Assembly: GCA_028284765.1 (NCBI GenBank)
Contig: JANQRA010000020.1
Location: 62,001-126,000 of the forward strand
Length of the DNA stretch: 64,000 bases
Source of the DNA: Acidimicrobiia bacterium
Lineage (GTDB): Bacteria > Actinomycetota > Acidimicrobiia > Spongiisociales > ZC4RG35
Direction of reading: 5' to 3'
The translations under genes and the position numbers were made by a program. Below the pieces are notes generated by a model that worked only from the letters and a program-made list of their open reading frames with translations, was not told where the DNA came from and ran no database searches. Of this stretch, positions 52,150 to 60,697 are shown one piece after another. Within the stretch, counting starts at the first letter, position 1, and each line of letters begins with the position of its first letter.

Positions 52150-52932
52150 CTATCTGGTCAGCCACAACTGAACTTCCACGGTTCCGAAATCCTCAACCGC
52201 CAGAACTGACGGCGAGTCAGGAACCGCAACTCCGAAGTCCGAGAAGACGACTTCGGTGGTTCCGGTCACGAGAATCTGATTGTCGATCAGCTGTGCCTCG
52301 ATCAAGACGTCAACGTGGTTGGTGACTCCGTTGATGGTGAGGTGACCCGTTGTGGTCACCGAGATCACCTCACCGGTGGCGGCACCTTCGCCCAGTTCAA
52401 TGGGCGACTCGAGAGTGAAAGTCGCAGTTGGGTTTGCATCGGTGCCCAGCGCATCCTGGACCCTGTTGTCGCGCATGTCCGAGTCACTCACGAGGCCCGT
52501 CAGGTCAGCTTCGATGTCCACTTCGGTGAGAGAAGTCCCGTCGATGGTGATCGACCCCGACACTTCCGGGGTCCGACCTACCGCGGTGGTCGATCCGATG
52601 GAGTTGAGCACCTCATCAACTCGGAATCCGACGAAAGTCGAGGTGGTCGTTTCATCGAGGCTGAACGTGCCGACAGACGTGTCGATGTTCCACGAGCCCT
52701 CGATGCCATCCGCCACTGGCGTTTGGTCCCCTGCGACCTCAGAACCGTCTTCCTGTGCAATCACGGCTGCAGTCTCATCGAGATTCACAGCATCGGGGGC
52801 GTCTCCGCTCAGCCACCACACGATGCCGATGCCGGCGACCAAGAAGGCGAAGCCGAGGCCAATCGCGGGAAGAAGCCACAGTCTCCTATTCGGCCGTTTC
52901 GGCTGGGCAGTTGGTGTCTTTGTATCAAGCAT
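52150..52932 (-). CDS. YceI-family protein with N-terminal membrane anchor
   Basis: The 260-residue protein has one transmembrane helix (about residues 17-41) and an acidic spacer. A YceI-type lipocalin-like beta-barrel follows, with WNIDTSVGTFSL, SGSITIDGTSLTEVDIEADL, DNRVQDALGTDANPTATF and VTTTGHLTINGVTN. YceI proteins bind isoprenoid-like lipids at the membrane surface. ATG follows AAAAGGACTCCC. The upstream region has four CTCAG-type repeats phased every 11 bp, shared with the YHYH gene and the response-regulator promoter. Confidence 0.9.
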   Translation of the reverse strand: MLDTKTPTAQPKRPNRRLWLLPAIGLGFAFLVAGIGIVWWLSGDAPDAVNLDETAAVIAQEDGSEVAGDQTPVADGIEGSWNIDTSVGTFSLDETTTSTFVGFRVDEVLNSIGSTTAVGRTPEVSGSITIDGTSLTEVDIEADLTGLVSDSDMRDNRVQDALGTDANPTATFTLESPIELGEGAATGEVISVTTTGHLTINGVTNHVDVLIEAQLIDNQILVTGTTEVVFSDFGVAVPDSPSVLAVEDFGTVEVQLWLTR

Positions 52933-52974
52933 GGGAGTCCTTTTCGTTGTTTGACACGATGTTCGGACTCCTGA

Positions 52975-53012
52975 CTGAGACCTGGCTGGCGGTTTCCTGA
53001 GAATTGGCTGAG
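52975..53012 (-). promoter_or_regulatory. 11-bp phased CTCAG repeats, YceI promoter
   Basis: Reading on the minus strand, CTCAG occurs at 53008-53012, 52997-53001 and 52975-52979, with a degenerate GCCAG at 52986-52990. All are spaced exactly 11 or 22 bp. One-turn phasing is the usual form of OmpR/PhoB-family response-regulator boxes. Confidence 0.5.
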
Positions 53013-53032
53013 GGTCAGACCAGCCTTCGACT

Positions 53033-53070
53033 CTCAGTGACTATTCGGCTCGAACTCAGGGATTCCTCAG
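53033..53070 (+). promoter_or_regulatory. 11-bp phased CTCAG repeats, YHYH promoter
   Basis: CTCAG is at 53033-53037, 53055-53059 and 53066-53070, with degenerate TTCGG at 53044-53048, again on an 11-bp register. The array lies just upstream of the YHYH lipoprotein start. Confidence 0.5.
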
Positions 53071-53092
53071 GTTCGAGTCTGAATTTGTGACC

Positions 53093-54103
53093 ATGAGCAA
53101 TCCATATCCATCAGCCCACAGGAGGATGCGACCGGTTCTGGGACTACTTGTCCTGTGCCTTTTGGTCGCCGCGTGCAGTACGACCTCTGAAAGTGGGACC
53201 ACCGCACCAGTGGACGAGCCAGCCACCTCTGACGTCGCCGCCACAACTCCGTCATCGGACAACTCCGAGACCGAAGTAACCATGGCCGAGTCCGACTACC
53301 TCGGGACCTACACGCTCAGTGACGAGGAATACGGCACCGAAGTGACTGTGACAGTCGAAGGCGAAACCCGCACGATCGAGACGAACTCGTTGCCTGACCA
53401 CGAGACCGGAGACTTCCCGAATAGCGGAAATCCCAACACAATCACGGCCCAGGACCTGACGTATGAGTTCACGACTGAGCCGGTCTGGAGTGGGACTGCG
53501 AGCTACGCCCAGACTCCCGGCGTCGCCGTGAACGGCATTGCATTCGAGCCCGGGACAGCAGAAACCCTCACGTGTGATTCCGGGGAGACGTACCGGATCG
53601 AAGCGCTTCAGGACGTGTACAACCTGGGTCTCGACTTCAACAACGCCCACGTCCAACCAGAGGGGCAATACCACTACCACGGTGTCTCGCAGATGCTGGT
53701 TGAGGCGTATGAAGACGACGGCGACCTCGTCCACGTTGGGTTCGCGTCCGACGGCTATCTGATCTACTACTCAAAGTCCGGTGCCTACGAATCCAGCTAC
53801 GAACTGAGCACCGATGCTCGGAGCGGGACCGACTGTGTGCCGTCCGGGCCGGACCCGGAGACCGTCGACGTCGAAGGCACCACTCCAGATGGGACTTACA
53901 CCTCGGACTACGTATACGTCGAGGGATCCGGAGATCTGGACGAGTGCAACGGCACCACGGTCAACGGGGACTACGTGTACATCGTCACCGATGAATACCC
54001 CTTCATCCCACGTTGTCTCATGGGCCAATTCAGTGCACAGGGCCCAGGGGGCGGTGGACCTCCGGGGGCGGCACCCGGAGAAGGCGGGCCGCCTCAGCCG
54101 TAG
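53093..54103 (+). CDS. YHYH-domain lipoprotein
   Basis: The protein has 336 residues from ATG 53093; GTG 53087 is possible. A signal peptide ends with LLVAAC and lipobox Cys28, followed by a Ser/Thr/Asp-rich linker. The domain contains the diagnostic GQYHYHG motif near the middle and several aromatic strands (YSKSGAYESSYEL, YTSDYVYVEG). It ends with a Gly/Pro-rich tail (GPGGGGPPGAAPGEGGPPQP). The biochemical role of YHYH proteins is not established. It lies between the YceI gene and a two-component system and shares promoter repeats with both. Confidence 0.85.
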   Translation: MSNPYPSAHRRMRPVLGLLVLCLLVAACSTTSESGTTAPVDEPATSDVAATTPSSDNSETEVTMAESDYLGTYTLSDEEYGTEVTVTVEGETRTIETNSLPDHETGDFPNSGNPNTITAQDLTYEFTTEPVWSGTASYAQTPGVAVNGIAFEPGTAETLTCDSGETYRIEALQDVYNLGLDFNNAHVQPEGQYHYHGVSQMLVEAYEDDGDLVHVGFASDGYLIYYSKSGAYESSYELSTDARSGTDCVPSGPDPETVDVEGTTPDGTYTSDYVYVEGSGDLDECNGTTVNGDYVYIVTDEYPFIPRCLMGQFSAQGPGGGGPPGAAPGEGGPPQP

Positions 54104-54119
54104 TGGCGGTCTGTCACCC

Positions 54120-54158
54120 GAGAGTCTGCTGGACCGCCACCGGGTTCAGCAGACTCTC
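54120..54158 (+). terminator. 12-bp hairpin after the YHYH gene
   Basis: GAGAGTCTGCTG and CAGCAGACTCTC form a perfect stem around a 15-base loop. It is probably a terminator or attenuator between the YHYH gene and the response-regulator operon. Its right arm overlaps the phased repeats. Confidence 0.5.
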
Positions 54159-54171
54159 AGGAAACTCCCAG
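54145..54171 (+). promoter_or_regulatory. 11-bp phased CTCAG-like repeats, response-regulator promoter
   Basis: TTCAG (54145), CTCAG (54156) and CCCAG (54167) are on an 11-bp register. The last two each lie in an identical CAGGAAACTC. They sit 12 nt before the response-regulator ATG, suggesting autoregulation. Confidence 0.5.
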
Positions 54172-54182
54172 GAAACTCTCCT

Positions 54183-54878
54183 ATGTTGGCCGACGTGACC
54201 ACAGAACCAAGCCATCGCGTCCTCGTCGTCGACGACGAGGAATCACTAACCGACATGATTGCCAGCGCACTCCGATTCGGCGGCTACGAGGTTTCGACCG
54301 AGAACAACGGCTACGACGCCCTTCGTTCGATCAAGCGAAGCTCACCGGACGTCGTAGTCCTCGACGTGAACATGCCGGAGCTCGATGGCTTCGAGGTGTG
54401 CAAGAGGATTCGCCGGGACGGGATCAACACCCCCGTCATCTTTCTAACTGCCCGCCACGCCATCGACGACAAGCGAACCGGCTTCCGCCAGGGCGGCGAC
54501 GACTATCTGACAAAACCATTCAGTCTCGAAGAGCTCGGCCTGCGGGTGGAAGCCCTGCTTCGCCGAACACAGCCTGAGTCAGACTCATCGAGGGTCTCCG
54601 TCGGGGAGCTGACGATCGACGAGGGGGCACACCAGGTCTGGTTTGGGGAACAGGAGATCGACCTCTCTCCGACAGAGTTTCGACTGATTCACTTCCTGGC
54701 CATCAACCGTGGGCGGGTGATGTCCAAAGCTCAGATCGTCGCCTATGTCTGGGAGTACGACTACGACGGTGAGTACGGAATCGTCGAAACCTACGTCAGC
54801 TATCTCCGCCGGAAACTAGGACCGGCCGGAGCCAAGCTGATCGAGACGGTTCGCGGCGTTGGATATGTGATCCGATAG
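54183..54878 (+). CDS. Two-component response regulator, OmpR/PhoB family
   Basis: I use ATG 54183; the ORF track's start lies inside the YHYH gene. The 231-residue protein has a receiver domain with acidic pocket Asp17/18, phosphoacceptor Asp61 (VVLDVNMPELDG), Thr89 and Lys111 (LTKPFS). The DNA-binding winged helix has LSPTEFRLIHFLA, VETYVSYLRRKL and GVGYVIR. It is followed two bases later by its histidine kinase. Confidence 0.93.
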   Translation: MLADVTTEPSHRVLVVDDEESLTDMIASALRFGGYEVSTENNGYDALRSIKRSSPDVVVLDVNMPELDGFEVCKRIRRDGINTPVIFLTARHAIDDKRTGFRQGGDDYLTKPFSLEELGLRVEALLRRTQPESDSSRVSVGELTIDEGAHQVWFGEQEIDLSPTEFRLIHFLAINRGRVMSKAQIVAYVWEYDYDGEYGIVETYVSYLRRKLGPAGAKLIETVRGVGYVIR

Positions 54879-54880
54879 CA

Positions 54881-56260
54881 ATGACACTCCGCACTCGGAT
54901 CACGCTCTCTGTGGCGATCATTCTTGCCGTGGTCGTCACCGCAATCGGCGTCGTGGCAACCAACTCGATCGAACAAATCCTCGTGGCGGAAGTCGACGAT
55001 GTGCTGGTTGGGTTCAGCACACGGGGTCCAGCCGGCCCACCACCGCTCCAGGGCCCTGCAGGTGAAGATGGCGTGGTCCGTCGTGACACCGCCGAGATTG
55101 TCATCGACCCAGATGGACAGGTCGTAGCGGCGAAACCTTCTGGCTTTGTTGACGATCCCGACCCACTCCCTCAGGTCGACGGCATCGACATCGGCAAGGA
55201 ACCCGTGACGGTCGTGTCCGTCGACGGCTCACTCGAATACCGGGCCATCGCTCTCGACATACCCAGCGGGCAGACTCTCATCCGCGCCTTCCCGCTCGAC
55301 ATGGTCACGGCAGCAACATCCTCTTTCATCAGGACTCTCCTCGTCGCCGGAGGACTCGTCCTTCTGGTTGGAGCGGCTGTCGCTTGGTGGTCTGTCTCGA
55401 GATCGACTCGCCCGGTTGAGCAGATGGTCCAAACAGCGGAAGAGATCGCAGCAGGCGACCTGTCACAAAGAGTCGATGACTTCCCGCCGGACACGGAGTT
55501 CGGGAAGCTGGCGACATCCCTCAATCAGATGATGTCGACAATCGAACAGGCCGTTGAGAAAGAGAAGGCAGGCCAAGAAACGATGCGTCAGTTCGTCGCC
55601 GACGCGTCGCATGAGCTGCGGACGCCCATTACTGCAGTGGCTGGATATGCGGAGCTCCATCAACACGGCGGGCTGGAGGACAAGGAGGCCGCCAACAACG
55701 CATGGCGTCGTATTGGCTCGGAGTCGAGTCGAATGGCCTCTTTGGTGGAAGACCTGTTGATGCTGGCCCAGGTGGGCGAAGCACAACCACTCCTGATTGA
55801 GGAGAACGATCTCGCGACCATCGTCGCGGCAGCCGTGGCCGACCACCACACGATCGATTCGACACGACCCGTTAAGGTCACCTGCCCCGAGTCAGTCCCA
55901 ATACGAGTCGACGGCGAGCGGATCCACCAGGTAATTTCAAACCTCCTCGGCAACGTGCGCGTGCACACGCCAGAGGGAACCACGGCGACGATCGAGGTGG
56001 TTCCCTCATCCGAAGCCGTGACCGTCTCTATCTCGGACGACGGCCCAGGCATTCCAGAAGAGTCGCTCTCGAAGGTATTTGATCGCTTCTACAGAGCAGA
56101 CAAATCCAGATCCCGCAAGTCCGGCGGATCGGGTCTCGGGCTATCGATCGTCAAGGCGATCGTCGAAGCCCACGGCGGCACCATCGACGCTCGCAACCGC
56201 GACGGAACCCACTTCGAGATGGTTCTTCCCAATGGCGATGCGCGAGGACTTGTCGCCTAG
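54881..56260 (+). CDS. Sensor histidine kinase (HAMP-HisKA-HATPase)
   Basis: The 459-residue membrane kinase has transmembrane helices at about 8-27 and 150-171 enclosing an extracytoplasmic sensor of about 120 residues (including GPAGPPPLQGPAGEDG). HAMP follows at about 172-225, the dimerisation helix has phospho-His244 (ASHELRTPITAV), and the ATPase domain has NLLGNVRVHTP, DDGPGIP and GGSGLGLSIVKAIV. It is the partner of the preceding response regulator. The ligand is unknown; its neighbours imply an envelope or lipid signal. Confidence 0.93.
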   Translation: MTLRTRITLSVAIILAVVVTAIGVVATNSIEQILVAEVDDVLVGFSTRGPAGPPPLQGPAGEDGVVRRDTAEIVIDPDGQVVAAKPSGFVDDPDPLPQVDGIDIGKEPVTVVSVDGSLEYRAIALDIPSGQTLIRAFPLDMVTAATSSFIRTLLVAGGLVLLVGAAVAWWSVSRSTRPVEQMVQTAEEIAAGDLSQRVDDFPPDTEFGKLATSLNQMMSTIEQAVEKEKAGQETMRQFVADASHELRTPITAVAGYAELHQHGGLEDKEAANNAWRRIGSESSRMASLVEDLLMLAQVGEAQPLLIEENDLATIVAAAVADHHTIDSTRPVKVTCPESVPIRVDGERIHQVISNLLGNVRVHTPEGTTATIEVVPSSEAVTVSISDDGPGIPEESLSKVFDRFYRADKSRSRKSGGSGLGLSIVKAIVEAHGGTIDARNRDGTHFEMVLPNGDARGLVA

Positions 56261-56271
56261 CGCTTTCGGGT

Positions 56272-57141
56272 TCAGCCGGAGACCGCTGCGAGCCGCGTCG
56301 CCTCAACTGCATGGGCCGCAATGTCCGTTGCAGCTTCCGGGCGTCGTCTCGGATAGCCCTTGGCGAGCTCCGTCAGCTCTTCGCCGGGCTCGACCACCAT
56401 CACGTCAACACCAGCAGCCCGAAGTTCGGACACCTCGTGTTCGAGTTGCCTCTTGGCATTCCGGGCAAACACGCCACCACCGGAGCGACTCATCGGAGCT
56501 GAAATGATCACCCGGTCCAAACTCTGCGATAGCGCAAGGTCAGCATGTGTTGAAGATTTCACTCCACCATCGACGAACGTCTCTTCTCCGATGACTCGCG
56601 GTCGGAACATCCCCGGCACTGAAGAAGAAGCTTCAACCGCGACGTCGACAGGCACATCCAGTCGATCACGACCGAAGACAACGAGCTTTCCACCCGGAAC
56701 CCTCACGGCCGGGATCCATAGCCCTTCGGGCCATGCGTCGAACGTTTCCATTCCGGGAAGCCCGGCAATCCAACCGGTGGGAAACCATCCCGGGGGCAGC
56801 ATGCCGGCCAAAGCCATTGTCGCTCCATGACCACCAGGAAGAACGTGCCTGGCCATGCTGGCTGAAAGAGGGAGAAGCGTCTTCTTGGACGCTCTCAGCT
56901 CGGCGAGCATCGCCCGACGTTGCTCGTCGGTCGGGCGACGGGTTGCCATCTCGTGGAAGTCACGGAGGTCGACGTCGGCCTTGAGTGCCGCAGCGAGACT
57001 GGCGCCGGCCGAGGTACCGACGATCAGATCAACGTTGTAGGGGTCGAATCCCCATTCGTTGCTCAGCGTTTCCAGAACTGCGAGGTGGAATATCCATGCA
57101 GCGGCGCCACCAGCGCCCAAGACCAAGCCTGTCTTGCTCAT
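56272..57141 (-). CDS. Patatin-like phospholipase family protein
   Basis: The 289-residue protein has the oxyanion loop LVLGAGGAAAW, the nucleophile elbow GTSAG (Ser44) and the catalytic-dyad Asp in FVDGGVKS. No signal peptide is seen. Such proteins hydrolyse acyl ester bonds of membrane or storage lipids. It converges on the histidine kinase gene. A hairpin at 57189-57216 separates it from the SDR gene upstream on the same strand. Confidence 0.9.
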   Translation of the reverse strand: MSKTGLVLGAGGAAAWIFHLAVLETLSNEWGFDPYNVDLIVGTSAGASLAAALKADVDLRDFHEMATRRPTDEQRRAMLAELRASKKTLLPLSASMARHVLPGGHGATMALAGMLPPGWFPTGWIAGLPGMETFDAWPEGLWIPAVRVPGGKLVVFGRDRLDVPVDVAVEASSSVPGMFRPRVIGEETFVDGGVKSSTHADLALSQSLDRVIISAPMSRSGGGVFARNAKRQLEHEVSELRAAGVDVMVVEPGEELTELAKGYPRRRPEAATDIAAHAVEATRLAAVSG

Positions 57142-57188
57142 GCGGCCGTGAACCGTTTCGGTTGTCGGCGCATTCCGGCCGATCGAAA

Positions 57189-57216
57189 CGATGACGGTGC
57201 CCGCCCACCGTCATCG
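57189..57216 (-). terminator. 11-bp hairpin, probable terminator of the SDR gene
   Basis: CGATGACGGTG and CACCGTCATCG form a perfect stem with a six-base loop in the 83-nt gap between the SDR stop and the patatin start. On the minus strand TTTCG follows the stem. Confidence 0.6.
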
Positions 57217-57224
57217 ATCGAAAC

Positions 57225-57980
57225 TCAGGCCTCTTCTTCTTGCGGAATGTCGATCACGGGACCTAGTACAGCCCCACCGTCGATCACCCATTCCGATCCA
57301 GTGCTGTACGTGGCGTCGGCCGCCATGAACATCATCAGCTTGGTGACTTCTTCTGGAGTCCCAAAGCGCTTGATCGGCTGGGCCGCGGCGAGCTCGTCGC
57401 CCATGCCCTCAGTCATCGGGGTTCGGATCGGACCGGGGTGGATCGACATGACACGAATGTTGTCGCCCCCCAACTCCATCGCCGCAACCTTGGTCATGCC
57501 ACGAACACCCCATTTCGAGGCGCCGTAGGCCCCGATGGTTGCATACCCCATCAACCCTGCAGTCGAGGAGATGTTGATGATCGCCCCGCCGCCTGCCCTG
57601 CGCATCGAGGGCACCGTGAAGTGCATACCCAAGAACACGCCGGTCAGGTTGATGTCGATCACCCTGCGAAACTCGTTTGGGTCCATTTGATCAATCGCGC
57701 CATAGGCGACGATCCCGGCGTTGTTGACGAGCAAGCTCACAGGTCCGTAAGCCGCTTCGGCAGCACTAACCGCTGCCGCCCAGTCTTCGTCTTTGGTTAC
57801 GTCGAGATGTACGTATTGCGCAGAATCAGCCAGTTCGGCCTCTAGATCGGCGCCTTCCTCGTCGAGGATGTCGCCAAAAACAACCTTGGCTCCCTCGGCG
57901 ACAAGACCGCGAACATGTGATGCGCCCATTCCTCGTGCTCCGCCGCTGATGAGGGCAACTGTTCCTTCGAATCGTCCCAT
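57225..57980 (-). CDS. Short-chain dehydrogenase/reductase (glucose 1-dehydrogenase/20beta-HSD-like)
   Basis: ATG 57980 follows GGAAGGAGAC, an ideal ribosome site; the longer ORF is rejected. The 251-residue protein has GGARGMG, NNAG near 90, the catalytic Ser in NISSTAG, YGASK and PGPIRTPM. It shows the cofactor Asp (FGDILDE) typical of NAD preference. It resembles actinobacterial hydroxysteroid dehydrogenase-like SDRs. A role in steroid, terpenoid or general alcohol oxidation cannot be decided from sequence. Confidence 0.9.
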   Translation of the reverse strand: MGRFEGTVALISGGARGMGASHVRGLVAEGAKVVFGDILDEEGADLEAELADSAQYVHLDVTKDEDWAAAVSAAEAAYGPVSLLVNNAGIVAYGAIDQMDPNEFRRVIDINLTGVFLGMHFTVPSMRRAGGGAIINISSTAGLMGYATIGAYGASKWGVRGMTKVAAMELGGDNIRVMSIHPGPIRTPMTEGMGDELAAAQPIKRFGTPEEVTKLMMFMAADATYSTGSEWVIDGGAVLGPVIDIPQEEEA

Positions 57981-58104
57981 TGTCTCCTTCCTTCGTTGAC
58001 GATCTTCTTTCAACCTACGCGAGTCGCGCGAGCACTCAGACAGAGCAAAATCTGTCACCCCTGGGCAGTAAGAATTAGGAGGTGCCCTACCCAATCTGTG
58101 TCTT

Positions 58105-58581
58105 ATGAGCTACAATTCTGTATCACGTGATATAGGGGTTGTGTTGAGTCTCGAATACGACGTTGGACGGCTTCTTGGGCTTGGTCGCCGGACCGAAGCT
58201 GAGATGGAAGAGAGTGTCCGCTCGGGCACTTTGCCCGCATCGGCGCTCATCGAACTTGTTAGACACGTCGCCGGAACCAAGCGGGGGCCAGCCACGACGG
58301 CTACGGCCACCCGAATCGTGTCCCGGGCCACCTGGAATCGGGCGCTGAGAAACCCGAAGGCGAAGCTCTCCCCTGCCGTGGCCGACCGCATCGAACGTGT
58401 AGGTCAACTCGTTGCACACTCCGAAGCGGTGTGGGGCGATGAGGACGACGCACGTGAGTTCGTCACCTCGCACCAGGTAATCCTCGGTGGTGCTCCACTC
58501 GACATGGCGGCCGACTCAACGGTCGGTGCGCGGAGGGCCGAAGCGATCCTGGGCAGGATCGATCACGGGATCGTCGTGTGA
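58105..58581 (+). CDS. Xre/MbcA/ParS-type antitoxin (DUF2384 C-terminus)
   Basis: The 158-residue ORF has a Xre-like helix-turn-helix region around TRIVSRATWNRALRNP-KAKLS and the C-terminal AEAILGRIDHGIVV block that characterises antitoxins of RES-domain toxins. The annotated ATG 58105 has no ribosome site, and the palindrome TATCACGTGATA falls in its first codons. GTG 58141 or TTG 58144, just before LSLEYDVGRLLGLG, may be the true start. Its stop overlaps the toxin start (GTGA). It neutralises the toxin and probably represses the operon. Confidence 0.85.
   Translation: MSYNSVSRDIGVVLSLEYDVGRLLGLGRRTEAEMEESVRSGTLPASALIELVRHVAGTKRGPATTATATRIVSRATWNRALRNPKAKLSPAVADRIERVGQLVAHSEAVWGDEDDAREFVTSHQVILGGAPLDMAADSTVGARRAEAILGRIDHGIVV
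58121..58132. promoter_or_regulatory. Palindrome TATCACGTGATA at the Xre/RES locus
   Basis: The perfect 12-bp palindrome lies immediately upstream of, or inside, the antitoxin N-terminus, depending on start choice. It is a candidate operator for autorepression by the antitoxin. Confidence 0.45.
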
Positions 58582-59036
58582 GAGCTTGGCGTTTCCACGC
58601 CAGCAAGTACGACCCTCTCGACACGACCGGCGCTCAGATTCATGGAGGGAGGTGGAATCCGCGAGGCGTCCCGGTCCTCTACCTATCCCTCACATACGCG
58701 GGTGGCTTGCTCGAGTTGCTCGCACACGCTTCAGTTCCCAATCGTCCACCCAAAGGTCATGTCGCTTCGCTGATCGAGGTACCAAACGAGGCCGGGATCA
58801 GGAAATTGGAGCCGCCCTATCGGAAAGGGTGGGACCACCCCGACGACCTCCGAGTCCCTCGCCGGATGGCCAAGGACTGGCTGGATCGAGGCAGGGAGCT
58901 TGGACTCGTCGTACCGTCGGTTCCCGGCGCTCCAGTCGAGCGCAACCTCGTATTGAACGGTTTGCACCCAGAGTTCAAGAATCTCGTAGTCGTGGAATCC
59001 ATCGGACCGATCTACGACGAGAGAATCTGGGGCTGA
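58578..59036 (+). CDS. RES-domain toxin (NAD+-degrading family)
   Basis: The 152-residue protein carries the RES signature: WRFHASKYDPLDTTGA near the start, GGRWNPRGVPVLYLS with the conserved Arg, and LLELLAHAS with the conserved Glu. The C-terminal Ser position is in VVVESIGP. RES toxins deplete NAD+ by phosphorolysis or hydrolysis. GTG start, translationally coupled to the antitoxin. The pair is intact, as expected of a functional type II toxin-antitoxin module. Confidence 0.9.
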   Translation: MRAWRFHASKYDPLDTTGAQIHGGRWNPRGVPVLYLSLTYAGGLLELLAHASVPNRPPKGHVASLIEVPNEAGIRKLEPPYRKGWDHPDDLRVPRRMAKDWLDRGRELGLVVPSVPGAPVERNLVLNGLHPEFKNLVVVESIGPIYDERIWG

Positions 59037-59037
59037 G

Positions 59038-60627
59038 CTACCCCTTCATGATTGGTCGGAGATAGCGGAGTGCGGCCATGGGCTCGGCAGCAGCGGCTGC
59101 CAATGCTCCTCCGCCGATCGCACCAGCGATACCCGGAGCCATGACATCAACACCCGCGAGATACACACCCTTGATTCCTGTCTTTGGCGTCAGGTCTTCG
59201 CTGGTGAACCTGTCCGGCTCGGAGGCGAGTCCATATATGGACCCTTTGTGCGAACGAGCGAAGTGGTGGGTCGTGACCGGGGTTGATAGCTCAGAGAAGG
59301 AAACCAGCGACCTCAGATCCGGGTAGTGCTCCAGATACTGCTCGAGCAGGGCGTCCGAGACTTCAGCCTTGAACTCGTCGTATTCGGAGCCGCGCTTCTT
59401 CCACCGAGTTCCCTGCCACTTCTGATACGAGTCCCAGGGAACGAACGTGATGATCTCACCGGTGTGTCGCTGCTCCGGCCCAGGATCATGTGCCGGGTCT
59501 TTCAATGAAGGGAAGCTGCAGTAGAGAACATCAGCTCGTGGAATGGGCGCGTCAGGAGTGACTGGCCACACATCACGCTCCATGTCCCAAGTCTCGAAGA
59601 ACCACTGCGAGTACCTGGCGCCTCCGGCCCGTTCGACGTCGCCCTCGAAGCCAAGATAGAGACTCACGTGCGCAGGCCCAGGCGTCATCGACACCGGAGC
59701 ATCCAAAACACCATTGGGTAGCATCCCGGCGGTCACAGGTGCGCCAGCAGCGCTGATCACGGCTCCCGCCGAGATCTCAGTCCCGTCCGACAGCCTGACT
59801 CCGACTGCCTTGCCCCCTTTGATCACGATGCTCTCCACCTCGGTGCGAACGAGCGTCCAACCTCCGGCGTCAGCAACTGTGCGGAGCATCTCTCTTGCGA
59901 TGGACTCCGCCGTCCCCACGGGATAGAAGGCACCCCAGGCGAAGTGGGCAACCATCAGCGCATGCATGGCGAAGGATGACTTTGACGGGGTCGATCCGTA
60001 GTACGCCCATTGCGCAGCCAACACCGATCGGAGGTGGGGATCGTCGGTCAGGTCTTCGAGGACCTCGGCCGTGGTGGCGTTGAAGAATGGCATCGCGGCC
60101 TTCGAAGCCTTCCGCTTCGCTCCAGCGCCAAGGACCGGCGGCGCAACGCGAGCCTGCATGTATCCGGCAGCGGATCGGGAGGCTGCCTGAACCAACTCGA
60201 GGTATCGGTCTATCGCTCCCCGCTCGTCCGGGAAGTACTCGTAGAGCATGTCCCGAAATGCAGGCTTCGAATTCGGAAACTGAATCGTGAACCCATCAGG
60301 GAAGTTGAACTCGTCGTATATCTCCCCGACCGAAGCCCACTCCAGGCGCCCGTCAGTCAGATCCCTGAGGAGTCGCCCCAGGTAGCTGCGCTCCGTCATC
60401 TCGCCCACTAGGTGGACACCCACGTCCCACTTGTATCCAGGACGGGTGAAGGTCTGGGTGAATCCACCCGGGATGACGTGTTGTTCGATGACCAGCACCC
60501 GCTTGCCAAGCTTGGCGAGCAGTGCGGCAGACGTCATCCCACCCATGCCCGAGCCAATGACTATGTAGTCAAACGCCCCTTCTGGGACCTCACGCGACCA
60601 ATACCTGACCTTTTCGATGACGCTCAC
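59038..60627 (-). CDS. FAD-dependent oxidoreductase, RetSat/phytoene-desaturase (CrtI) type
   Basis: The 529-residue protein has the N-terminal dinucleotide motif YIVIGSGMGGMTSAALLAKLGKRVLVIEQH, then GGFTQTFTRPGYKWDVGVHLVG, characteristic of all-trans-retinol 13,14-reductase-like enzymes. The C-terminal motif is GVYLAGVDVMAPGIAGAIGGG. It probably saturates or desaturates an isoprenoid. Its stop lies two bases from that of the RES toxin (convergent). Confidence 0.88.
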   Translation of the reverse strand: MSVIEKVRYWSREVPEGAFDYIVIGSGMGGMTSAALLAKLGKRVLVIEQHVIPGGFTQTFTRPGYKWDVGVHLVGEMTERSYLGRLLRDLTDGRLEWASVGEIYDEFNFPDGFTIQFPNSKPAFRDMLYEYFPDERGAIDRYLELVQAASRSAAGYMQARVAPPVLGAGAKRKASKAAMPFFNATTAEVLEDLTDDPHLRSVLAAQWAYYGSTPSKSSFAMHALMVAHFAWGAFYPVGTAESIAREMLRTVADAGGWTLVRTEVESIVIKGGKAVGVRLSDGTEISAGAVISAAGAPVTAGMLPNGVLDAPVSMTPGPAHVSLYLGFEGDVERAGGARYSQWFFETWDMERDVWPVTPDAPIPRADVLYCSFPSLKDPAHDPGPEQRHTGEIITFVPWDSYQKWQGTRWKKRGSEYDEFKAEVSDALLEQYLEHYPDLRSLVSFSELSTPVTTHHFARSHKGSIYGLASEPDRFTSEDLTPKTGIKGVYLAGVDVMAPGIAGAIGGGALAAAAAEPMAALRYLRPIMKG

Positions 60628-60697
60628 ATGGCCAACTTAGACCGAGAGCCTCCGAGCGATGTCGAAGTTCCAACGAGGGAGGTTATTTTGCTCCCCC

